DNA of 10,829 nucleotides, taken from NCBI GenBank assembly GCA_029264225.1, contig JARICB010000247.1, positions 1 through 10,829 of the forward strand, in the 5' to 3' direction. Made by a program: the position numbers and the translations under genes. The notes under the pieces were generated by a model, which was given only the letters and a program-made list of their open reading frames with translations, was not told the origin of the DNA and searched no databases. Source of the stretch: Nocardioides sp. Lineage in GTDB: Bacteria; Actinomycetota; Actinomycetes; Propionibacteriales; Nocardioidaceae. Positions 1 to 6,053 of the stretch are shown here, piece by piece. Position 1 is the first letter of the stretch. Each line of letters begins with the position of its first letter.

Positions 1-555
1 GACGTGGTCGAGCCGTTCGCTGCCAAGCTGGGGGAACGGATGGGCGCGATGAAGCTCGGTCGCGGCCAGGACGACGGCGTGCAGGTCGGCCCGCTCATCA
101 ATGCCGACGCGGTGGACTCGGTCTCCACACTGGTCACCGAGGCGATCCGTGACGGGGCGCGTCTCGTGGTGGGCGGGCAGCGTGCCGAGGGGCCCGGCCA
201 CTTCTACCCGCCGACCGTGCTGGTCGACGTACCCCCCGAGGCGCGGATCAATGCCGAGGAGATCTTCGGCCCGGTCGCCCCGATCACCTCCTTCAACTCC
301 GAGGCCGAGGCGATCGCCGCCGCCAACAACACCGAGTACGGTCTGGCGGCCTACGCCTACACCCGCGACCTGGCTCGCACGCTGCGACTGGCGGAACGAC
401 TCGATTTCGGCATGCTCGGGATCAACACCGGCCTGATCTCCAACCCGGCGGCTCCCTTCGGGGGGGTCAAGGCCAGCGGCTTCGGGCGCGAGGGCGGCTT
501 CGAGGGGATCGAGGAATACCTCGACACGACCTACGTCGCGCTGCCCGCTCCCTGA
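1..555 (+). CDS. gabD: Aldehyde dehydrogenase, succinate-semialdehyde dehydrogenase type (C-terminal part, 5'-truncated by window edge)
   Basis: The first 184 codons seen are in frame from base 1 and end at TGA 553-555, so the start lies upstream. The protein matches the C-terminal third of NAD(P)-dependent aldehyde dehydrogenases. Visible family landmarks are VGPLIN, the EEIFGPV block that includes the conserved Glu-Phe of the cofactor pocket, NNTEYGLAAYAYT, and a C-terminus with APFGGVKASGFGREGG and GIEEYLDT. The GIN-x-G-x-IS plus GIEEYLD ending is typical of the GabD branch, which oxidises succinate semialdehyde to succinate in GABA degradation. The catalytic Cys and the upstream Glu are outside the window, so activity and substrate cannot be confirmed. 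It is cytosolic and convergent with glpD, with 14 bases between stop codons and no visible terminator. The family call is secure; the exact substrate is inferred. Confidence 0.88.
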   Translation, partial: DVVEPFAAKLGERMGAMKLGRGQDDGVQVGPLINADAVDSVSTLVTEAIRDGARLVVGGQRAEGPGHFYPPTVLVDVPPEARINAEEIFGPVAPITSFNSEAEAIAAANNTEYGLAAYAYTRDLARTLRLAERLDFGMLGINTGLISNPAAPFGGVKASGFGREGGFEGIEEYLDTTYVALPAP

Positions 556-569
556 GCGGAGCGCGCGGG

Positions 570-2114
570 TCAGGCGGTGGCGGCGCGCACCAGGGCGAGG
601 GCCCGCTCGGCCGCCGGCGTGGCCAGCTCGCGATCGGCGGGGATCAAACCGACCCGGGTACGCCGCTCGAGCAGGTCATCGACATCGATCGCACCTTCGT
701 GGGTCACCGCAAAGATCAGCTCGGCCAGCGTGATCGGTACGTGCGGCGCTGAAGGTGCAAGCAGCTCCTCGTCGCTGAGTCCGCTCACCTCGCGCGCCGT
801 CTCGAGCACCAGGGCGGCGTCGGTGCCGAAGCGGCGTACGAGGCGAGGAGGGCCCTCGAGTCGCGCCAGCTCGGGCCGGGATGCGGCACCCAGCAGCGGG
901 GTGGTGGTCGTGACGCACTCGCTGGCCGACAACTGGGCGGCGGCGATCGCGGCGTCGACGGCGTCCTGGGCCATCCGGCGGTAGGTGGTGAGCTTGCCGC
1001 CGACGATGGTGATGACGCCCAGGTTGCTGGTCAGCACCGCGTGCTTGCGCGACAGGTCGGCCGTCGAGCCGTCACCGGCATCGATAAGAGGCCTGAGTCC
1101 GGCGAAGGCACCGACCACATCACTGCGCCTCAGCGGCCGAGCGAACACCGCACCGACGACGTCGAGCAGGAAGCCGATCTCCGATTCCGAGGGCGTCGGC
1201 ACGTCGGGCAGTGGGCCCTCGACCGGTTCGTCGGTGAGCCCGACGTAGAGCGTTCCGTCAGGCTGCGGAATGACCATGACGTATCTGTTGGTCTCGCCCG
1301 GAATGGGGGCGGTCACCGTGACTCGCAGGTGCGGGATCGTGTCGGCCCGGAGCACCAGGTGGCTGCCCCGGCTCGGCCGTAGTCGGATGTCGTCTACGAG
1401 TTCGCCGGCCCACACACCGGTGGCGTTGATGACGGCGCGGGCGGTGATGGTGCGGGTCTCGCCGGTGAGTTCGTCGCGGAGCGTGACCCGGGTGCCGGTG
1501 GCTTCGCTCACGCGTGCGCGGGTGCGGACGCGTGCGCCGTACGCCGCAGCGGAGCGGGCGAGCGTCGTCACGAGGCGGGCGTCGTCCTCGAGTTGGCCGT
1601 CCCAGGACAGTAGTCCGCCGCGCAGTCCGTCGGAGCGCAGCCCGGGTGCCAGGGCCAGCGTCTCGGTAGTGGTGATCCGACGCGGCTGCGGCAGCGTCTC
1701 TGGGGGAGTGTGGGCCGAGCGGCGGAGCAGGTCGCCGGCCGCGAAGCCGATGCGGGTCACGCCGGCACCGACGCGTGAGACGCTCGACGTCAGCGGCATC
1801 AGCATCGCCATCGCGTGGGTGAGGTGCGGAGCGGTGACATCCATCAGGACACCGCGCTCGACGGCACTCTCGTGGGCGACGCCGACCTGTCCCTTGGCGA
1901 GATATCGCAGGCCGCCGTGGACCAGTTTGGAGGACCAGCGCGAGGTGCCGAAGGCGAGGTCGTGGGCGTCGACGGCGAGGACGTCGAGACCGCGGGTCAC
2001 GGCGTCGAGGGCAACGCCGGCGCCGGTAACGCCCAGCCCGATCACGATGATGTCAACGTGGTCGGGGAGATCGGCGATGCCGTGTCCGATGCGGTTGATC
2101 GGCTGGTCGCTCAT
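570..2114 (-). CDS. glpD: Aerobic glycerol-3-phosphate dehydrogenase (FAD-dependent)
   Basis: This 514-residue flavoprotein is predicted to oxidise sn-glycerol 3-phosphate to dihydroxyacetone phosphate (DHAP), passing electrons to the quinone pool at the inner face of the membrane. An N-terminal Rossmann dinucleotide-binding motif GLGVTGAG lies at residues 26-33, followed by an acidic residue near 49. The family signature SRWSSKLVHGGLRYL occupies residues 58-72. Further blocks include the INATGVWAG segment, the GLRPLI region and VGGKLTTYRRMAQDAVD, all expected for the GlpD/GlpA family, and the length is normal. The ATG at 2114 overlaps the stop of the upstream TetR gene by four bases (ATGA), so the two genes are very probably one operon with coupled translation. 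The neighbouring AGPS-like oxidase uses DHAP-type substrates in its best-known relatives, so GlpD may supply DHAP for that branch; this link is inference. Confidence 0.95.
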   Translation of the reverse strand: MSDQPINRIGHGIADLPDHVDIIVIGLGVTGAGVALDAVTRGLDVLAVDAHDLAFGTSRWSSKLVHGGLRYLAKGQVGVAHESAVERGVLMDVTAPHLTHAMAMLMPLTSSVSRVGAGVTRIGFAAGDLLRRSAHTPPETLPQPRRITTTETLALAPGLRSDGLRGGLLSWDGQLEDDARLVTTLARSAAAYGARVRTRARVSEATGTRVTLRDELTGETRTITARAVINATGVWAGELVDDIRLRPSRGSHLVLRADTIPHLRVTVTAPIPGETNRYVMVIPQPDGTLYVGLTDEPVEGPLPDVPTPSESEIGFLLDVVGAVFARPLRRSDVVGAFAGLRPLIDAGDGSTADLSRKHAVLTSNLGVITIVGGKLTTYRRMAQDAVDAAIAAAQLSASECVTTTTPLLGAASRPELARLEGPPRLVRRFGTDAALVLETAREVSGLSDEELLAPSAPHVPITLAELIFAVTHEGAIDVDDLLERRTRVGLIPADRELATPAAERALALVRAATA

Positions 2115-2653
2115 GGTGCGAGCACCCGGGCGATGATGAGGCGGGCCTCGTTGTAGAGATCCTCCTCGCTGACGTCGTCGTCAACCATCGTGTGGGCACT
2201 GATCACGAATCCGTGGGCGGCGAGCACCAGTGAGCGGGCCATCACGACCGGGTTGCCGGCGCGGATGCTGCGATCGGCCTGACCTTCTCGGATGGAGGTC
2301 TCGATCAGCGCCAGGATCAGATCCTGCGATCGGCCGCGCCGGTTGAGCAGGTAGGGCAACAGCAGGGCAGGGTCGAGCTCGACGATGCGCTGGAACAGTT
2401 CGTTGGCGCGCAGCGCGCCTACCGTCGCCAGCACCCGGTCGGTGATGTCGGAGTGCGGGTCGCTCGCGGTGACGATGGCGGACCATTCGCGGGTCATCAG
2501 GTCGGCGAGCAGGGTCGGCATGTCGGACCAGGTGCGGTAGATGGTCATCCGGGAGACACCGGCCCGACGGGCAACCTCGGTCAGCGTCGTACGCCGCCAG
2601 CCGACGTCGAGGATGCAGTCGCGGGCGGCATCGAGGTAGTCGTCGGTGCTCAT
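2111..2653 (-). CDS. TetR/AcrR-family transcriptional regulator
   Basis: This 180-residue protein has the N-terminal TetR DNA-binding domain: a first helix (about residues 4-18), then the helix-turn-helix TLTEVARRAGVSRMTIYRTW at about residues 23-42, followed by the usual helix leading into the ligand-binding domain. The C-terminal two thirds are all-helical and divergent, as is normal for ligand-sensing TetR regulators, so the effector cannot be read. The start ATG is supported by a GGAG at 2660-2663, six bases upstream. It overlaps glpD by four bases and is divergent from the oxidase-lipid kinase pair, with a 121-base gap that carries a strong palindrome. The natural inference is that it represses the divergent pair and perhaps its own operon. 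An acyl-lipid or glycerol-phosphate ligand is possible but not shown. Its position matches Rv2250c of M. tuberculosis. Confidence 0.93.
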   Translation of the reverse strand: MSTDDYLDAARDCILDVGWRRTTLTEVARRAGVSRMTIYRTWSDMPTLLADLMTREWSAIVTASDPHSDITDRVLATVGALRANELFQRIVELDPALLLPYLLNRRGRSQDLILALIETSIREGQADRSIRAGNPVVMARSLVLAAHGFVISAHTMVDDDVSEEDLYNEARLIIARVLAP

Positions 2654-2659
2654 GGCCGG

Positions 2660-2663
2660 CTCC
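2660..2663 (-). promoter_or_regulatory. Shine-Dalgarno of the TetR gene
   Basis: On the minus strand GGAG lies six bases before the ATG at 2653-2651. It supports that start and contrasts with the divergent oxidase gene, which has no such site. Confidence 0.6.
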
Positions 2664-2737
2664 AGGCTCGCACGTCGGTGGGCGTCATGAGAAGTGTTCG
2701 CCGCGACGAGCAGATTCCATGACGTCGGAGAGGAGCC

Positions 2738-2774
2738 TTGTGACTAAGTGACGTCATGTGTCACAATGTAACAC
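2738..2774 (+). promoter_or_regulatory. Candidate promoter of the oxidase-lipid kinase operon (leaderless)
   Basis: A TTGTGA (2738-2743; 4 of 6 to TTGACA) is followed after 18 bases by CACAAT (2762-2767; 4 of 6 to TATAAT). Seven bases separate this from the A of the ATG at 2775. No Shine-Dalgarno lies close to that ATG; the nearest purine-rich stretch (2727-2736) is about 40 bases away. This is what a leaderless actinobacterial transcript starting on the ATG would look like. Both hexamers are imperfect, so this is inference. Confidence 0.45.
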
Positions 2775-2779
2775 ATGAC
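2753..2779. promoter_or_regulatory. 27-base palindrome over the oxidase start codon; probable TetR operator
   Basis: Two 13-base arms flank a central A at 2766. The left arm reads GTCATGTGTCACA. The right arm, read on the other strand, is identical except for T in place of C at the tenth position, so 12 of 13 pairs match. The element covers the candidate -10 and the ATG at 2775-2777. The size and odd-centre symmetry suit a TetR-family dimer, and a TetR gene starts 100 bases away on the other strand. Binding here would block initiation of the oxidase-lipid kinase operon. The symmetry is directly visible; the assignment to this regulator is inferred from location. Confidence 0.7.
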
Positions 2780-4346
2780 CACTCAGAACGAGATGCATCC
2801 GCAGCGCTGGGGCAACCCGGACCACGCCACCGCGCTCCCCGACTCCGCCCGCGGCCTGATCGAGCTCGCCTTCGGGATCGATGAGCGCCCGCCGGTTGAC
2901 GATGCACTCCCGCCGCAGTCCCAGCTCGCGGGCTCGGCACTCGTCGCGCTCAGTTCGGCAGTCGGTTCTGACTACGTCCTCGTCGATGACCAGACGCGCA
3001 CGCTGCGTACCCGGGGCAAGTCCACGCCCGACCTCGTCAAGGCCCGCGCGGGCGACCTCAGCGACGCTCCCGATGTCGTCGTCCGACCGGCCGACCAGAG
3101 TGAGATCGAGGCAGTGATCGCTGTCGCGGTCGAACACCGGCTCGCGGTCGTGCCGTTCGGTGGCGGTACGTCGGTGGTAGGCGGACTGGTCGCCGACCGC
3201 GCCCGTCTGTCCGGCGTCATCAGCCTCGACCTGGTGCGGATGAAGCGGCTGCTCGCGCTCGACCCCGAGTCGATGACCGCGACCCTCGAACCGGGCCTGC
3301 GTGGCCCGGAGGCCGAGGCGCTGCTGGCCGAGCACGGGTTCACCCTCGGGCACTACCCGCAGTCCTTCGAATACGCCTCCATCGGCGGCTTCGCCGCTAC
3401 CCGCTCGAGCGGCCAGTCCAGCGCCGGCTACGGCCGCTTCGACGCCCTGGTCGTCGGTCTCACTGCCGTCACTCCCTCGGGTCCGGTCACCCTCGGCTCC
3501 GCGCCCGCCAACGCCGCCGGTCCCGACCTGCGCCAGGTCTTCCTCGGCTCGGAGGGCACCCTGGGCGTGATCTCCTCGGTCACGGTGCGCATCCGGCGAC
3601 TCCCCGCCGTCAAGCAGTACGTCGGCTGGCGCTGGCCCTCGTTCGAGGCCGGCGCGGACGCCATGCGCACCCTCGCACAGTCGGGCCTGCTGCCGACCGT
3701 GATCCGTCTCTCCGACGAGGCCGAGACGGCCATCAACCTTGCCGACCCGAACGCGGTCGGCGAGGGCAGTTCGGGCTGCCTGATGATCACCGGCTTCGAG
3801 GGCGAGGCCGCGGCCGTGTCGGCCAAGCGCACCGCCGTGAGCGAGGTGCTGGCCGGCCTCGGTGGTACCGACCTCGGCGAGGATCCCGGCCAGGCCTGGG
3901 CGAACGGTCGCTTCCACGGCCCCTACCTGCGCGACTCCCTGCTCGACCTCGGTGTCTTCGTCGAGACCGTGGAGACCGCGACCTTCTGGTCGCAGCGCGA
4001 TCACCTCTACACCAGCGTCAAGACCGCCCTCGAGACCGCACTCGGATCGGGTGCCATCGTGCTGTGCCACATCTCGCACGTCTACGAGACCGGCTGCTCG
4101 CTCTACTTCACCATGGCCGCCAAGGAAGGCGACGACCCGCTTGCCCAACTGGCACAGGCGAAGGGTGCCGCTTCCGACGCGATGATCGCCGCCGGCGCCA
4201 CGATCACCCATCACCACGCGATCGGCATCGACCACAAACCGTGGTTCGCCCGGGAGATCGGACCGGTAGGGGTGCAGATGCTGCAGTCGCTCAAGGCGTC
4301 GCTCGACCCGACCGGTGTCCTCAACCCCGGAGTGTTGATCCCGTGA
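2775..4346 (+). CDS. FAD-binding oxidase, alkyldihydroxyacetonephosphate synthase-like (vanillyl-alcohol oxidase/PCMH superfamily)
   Basis: This 523-residue flavoprotein has the FAD-binding PP-loop VPFGGGTSVVGG at residues 126-137 and the second FAD segment YPQSFEYASIGGFAATRSSGQ at 194-214. It also has GSEGTLGVI, VYETGCSLYF at 436-445, the HHH triplet at 479-481 and a C-terminal LDPTGVLNPGVL. The Y-P-x-S-x-E and HHH motifs and the SLYF tyrosine (about residue 444) line up by eye with eukaryotic alkyl-DHAP synthase, where a tyrosine and the histidines serve the exchange of acyl for alkyl on DHAP. That supports an AGPS-type enzyme rather than a simple glycolate or lactate oxidase. The first gene of a two-gene operon, it overlaps the lipid kinase by four bases (GTGA). 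The start lies in the palindromic operator and lacks a Shine-Dalgarno. It corresponds to Rv2251. Whether it makes ether lipid or oxidises another hydroxy-acid is open. Confidence 0.85.
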   Translation: MTTQNEMHPQRWGNPDHATALPDSARGLIELAFGIDERPPVDDALPPQSQLAGSALVALSSAVGSDYVLVDDQTRTLRTRGKSTPDLVKARAGDLSDAPDVVVRPADQSEIEAVIAVAVEHRLAVVPFGGGTSVVGGLVADRARLSGVISLDLVRMKRLLALDPESMTATLEPGLRGPEAEALLAEHGFTLGHYPQSFEYASIGGFAATRSSGQSSAGYGRFDALVVGLTAVTPSGPVTLGSAPANAAGPDLRQVFLGSEGTLGVISSVTVRIRRLPAVKQYVGWRWPSFEAGADAMRTLAQSGLLPTVIRLSDEAETAINLADPNAVGEGSSGCLMITGFEGEAAAVSAKRTAVSEVLAGLGGTDLGEDPGQAWANGRFHGPYLRDSLLDLGVFVETVETATFWSQRDHLYTSVKTALETALGSGAIVLCHISHVYETGCSLYFTMAAKEGDDPLAQLAQAKGAASDAMIAAGATITHHHAIGIDHKPWFAREIGPVGVQMLQSLKASLDPTGVLNPGVLIP

Positions 4347-5233
4347 CCGATTCGTTCGTGTTCCTCGTCAACCCGGCATCGGGTGGTGGCGCCGCCCCCG
4401 GCGCCGTCGTTCCGGTGGCCCGGCGGTTGCGCGACGCCGGAGCCCGGGTCGAGGTCACCTATTCGCCGGGGCCGGAAGCGTCGCGGGAACTCGTCGGGTC
4501 GGCCGTCGAGCGCGGTGACGTGGTCGTCTCGGTCGGTGGCGACGGGATGCTGGCCTCCCTGGCCGGCGAGGTCTCGCGCCTCGGTGGGACGCTGGCCATC
4601 GTGCCGGCCGGCCGCGGCAACGACTTCGCCCGGATGCTCGGCCTGCCCGATGACGCCGCAGGGCAGGCCGCAACCCTGCTCGCCGGCCGTCGTCGCAGCG
4701 TTGACCTGATCTCCTACGCGGACCGCCTGGTGGTCGGGTCGGTCTACGCAGGGGTCGACGCGCGGGCCGGCGACTTCGTCGACGCGTCGCGCTACGTGCC
4801 GATGTTCGCTCAGTATCCGATCGCTGCGCTGCGCTCGCTGGCGACCTACACGCCGGCTCGCTGTCACGTCACGATCGATGGGGTCGACCACGAGTTCGAT
4901 GCGGCGACCGTGGTGGTGGCCAACTCCGGCTACTACGGCAAGGGCATGAAGATCGCCCCGGCCGCGGTGGTCGACGACGGACTGCTCGACGTGGTCGTGA
5001 TCGAAGCCGCATCGAAGTGGGCCCTCATCAGGGCTCTGCCGAGTGTCTACGACGGCTCGCACGTCGAGCGGAGCGAGGTGCACGTCTTCACCGGTCGCAC
5101 GATCACGCTGGCCGCCTCCTCGCGGCGATCGGTCCCGGTCGGTGCCGATGGCGAGCCACTCGGCGTACTCCCGACGCCCGATGCGCCCGTGCAGATCAGT
5201 GTCCGGCCGGCGGCCCTGACCGTCATCGCCTGA
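4343..5233 (+). CDS. dagK: Diacylglycerol kinase-type lipid kinase (DagK/YegS family)
   Basis: This 296-residue protein has the lipid kinase catalytic fold. It carries NPASGGG near residues 10-16, a nucleotide-binding GGDG at 65-68 and PAGRGNDFAR at 88-97. Further on are GYYGKGMKIAPAAVVDDGLLDVVVI and, near the C-terminus, GADGEPLG. These are the conserved blocks of bacterial DgkB/YegS-type enzymes that phosphorylate diacylglycerol to phosphatidic acid at the membrane. The GTG at 4343 overlaps the stop of the oxidase gene (GTGA) and puts the first strand VFLVNP right at the N-terminus, so upstream in-frame extensions are not credible. The residue after GGDG is Met (69) where Thr is usual. Its positional counterpart in M. 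tuberculosis, Rv2252, has been described as a diacylglycerol kinase linked to phosphatidylinositol mannoside synthesis (from memory). The lipid substrate here is inferred. Confidence 0.93.
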   Translation: MTDSFVFLVNPASGGGAAPGAVVPVARRLRDAGARVEVTYSPGPEASRELVGSAVERGDVVVSVGGDGMLASLAGEVSRLGGTLAIVPAGRGNDFARMLGLPDDAAGQAATLLAGRRRSVDLISYADRLVVGSVYAGVDARAGDFVDASRYVPMFAQYPIAALRSLATYTPARCHVTIDGVDHEFDAATVVVANSGYYGKGMKIAPAAVVDDGLLDVVVIEAASKWALIRALPSVYDGSHVERSEVHVFTGRTITLAASSRRSVPVGADGEPLGVLPTPDAPVQISVRPAALTVIA

Positions 5234-5256
5234 GTGGCCGCGACCCTGTTCCTCAA

Positions 5257-5275
5257 GTGGACAGGATCTGTCCGC
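5257..5275. terminator. Short hairpin after dagK
   Basis: An 8-pair stem (one G-U) with a GAT loop starts 23 bases after the dagK stop: GTGGACAG pairs with CTGTCCGC. There is no T-tract. It sits immediately before the larger hairpin and may act with it as a tandem terminator without a U-tail, which is common in actinobacteria. Confidence 0.4.
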
Positions 5276-5279
5276 AAGG

Positions 5280-5343
5280 GATAGTCCGTGACGTTTGACA
5301 GGTCGTCTACGGCGTGTCGACCTGTCAAACGCCACGGACTATC
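5280..5343. terminator. Long inverted repeat between convergent genes; probable bidirectional terminator
   Basis: Arms 5280-5305 and 5318-5343 are 26 bases each and complementary at 25 positions, with a 12-base loop. The one mismatch (5291 with 5332) is A-C in plus-strand RNA but G-U in minus-strand RNA, so the hairpin is fully paired on the pirin transcript. A further G-U and G-C pair (5279-5344, 5278-5345) extend the stem. The right arm contains the last codons and stop of the pirin gene. No T-run follows on either side. Its place between convergent genes fits a bidirectional, U-less terminator; an inserted palindromic repeat is the alternative. Confidence 0.65.
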
Positions 5344-6035
5344 TCGGAAGTGGGCGTGCGGGAGAAGTTCCAGAGCAGCAGCTCGGTGGGCTCGGAGGCG
5401 GTGAATCCGGCCCCCGGATGGTCGCTGATCCGCACCGCGTCGCCGGACCCGATCGCCAAGTCCTCGAGTCGACCGGCGCCGTCGGCGAGGAAGGCGTGCA
5501 CGAGCCCGGTCTCCGGCAGGGCCGCCGTCTCGCCGGGCTGCAGCCGCGCGATCGTCAGGCTCGCGCCCCGAGTGCCGATCGGCAGGGCGCCGGATCCGAC
5601 GACCGTCGTCAGGCCGGGCCCCGGAGCCGCCTGCTCGCTGCGCCAGGTCGGAGGTACGCCGGGTTCGTCGGGGCGTAGCCAGGTCTGCAGAAACCGGGTC
5701 GGACCGCTCGCAGCGTCGGCCATCTCGGCATGTCGAAGGCCGGAGCCGGCGCTCATGACCTGGACGTCACCCGGCTCGAGGCGCTCGGTATTGCCCCAGG
5801 AATCGGTGTGCAGCAGCACCCCGTCGAGGACCCAGGTAACGATCTCCAGATCCGAGTGTGGATGCTCGCGATAGCCCTCGCCGGGTTGGACGACGTCGTC
5901 GTTGTGGCAGATCATCGGACCGAAACCGAGGTTGGCCGGATCGTAGTGCTGGCCGAAGGAGAACGAGTTCAGCGTCACCCGGCCCGGGGCCGTGGTGGTG
6001 AACCTGGAGGATCCGCCGTACAGGGCGAGGGTCAT
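5325..6035 (-). CDS. Pirin-family bicupin protein
   Basis: This 236-residue protein is a two-cupin pirin (YhaK/PIR group). The N-terminal cupin holds the expected metal ligands: HPHSDLE gives His58 and His60, and GSGLRHAEM gives His102 and Glu104. The conserved HNDDVVQPGEGY precedes the first pair. Pirins bind Fe; some bacterial members have quercetin 2,3-dioxygenase activity and others modulate stress or redox-linked proteins, so the role here is uncertain. ATG 6035 gives the normal length. The long in-frame opening upstream is antisense to the beta-glucosidase gene and is not coding. No good Shine-Dalgarno precedes the ATG. The gene is divergent from the beta-glucosidase gene with only 18 bases between starts, and its 3' end is embedded in the large hairpin. 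The family call is firm; substrate and partner are unknown. Confidence 0.92.
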   Translation of the reverse strand: MTLALYGGSSRFTTTAPGRVTLNSFSFGQHYDPANLGFGPMICHNDDVVQPGEGYREHPHSDLEIVTWVLDGVLLHTDSWGNTERLEPGDVQVMSAGSGLRHAEMADAASGPTRFLQTWLRPDEPGVPPTWRSEQAAPGPGLTTVVGSGALPIGTRGASLTIARLQPGETAALPETGLVHAFLADGAGRLEDLAIGSGDAVRISDHPGAGFTASEPTELLLWNFSRTPTSEIVRGV

Positions 6036-6040
6036 GGAGA

Positions 6041-6046
6041 TATCTT
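6041..6046 (+). promoter_or_regulatory. Candidate -10 of the beta-glucosidase gene
   Basis: TATCTT (TANNNT type) lies 7 bases before the GTG start at 6054, the spacing expected if transcription starts on the start codon. It overlaps an 8-base perfect palindrome AGATATCT (6038-6045). A weak GGAGA at 6036-6040 lies 13 bases before the GTG, too far for a good Shine-Dalgarno. I found no convincing -35. Confidence 0.35.
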
Positions 6047-6053
6047 CGCGGAT

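Noticed and set aside
556..569. Terminator between the aldehyde dehydrogenase and glpD
   Set aside because: The 14-base gap is GC-rich but has no inverted repeat long enough to support a hairpin.
2754..4235. A 493-codon minus-strand open frame opposite the AGPS-like oxidase
   Set aside because: It is fully antisense to a gene with clear FAD-oxidase motifs. Its translation is Gly/Arg/Asp-rich without any recognisable domain, as expected of a shadow frame in high-GC DNA.
4064..4342. In-frame upstream extension of the lipid kinase
   Set aside because: It overlaps the conserved C-terminus of the oxidase gene in another frame. The GTG at 4343 forms a typical four-base overlap and begins right before the first conserved strand.
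5730..6053. In-frame upstream extension of the beta-glucosidase
   Set aside because: It is antisense to pirin and lacks signal-peptide or domain character. GH1 enzymes start just before the FxFGTS block, as with GTG 6054.
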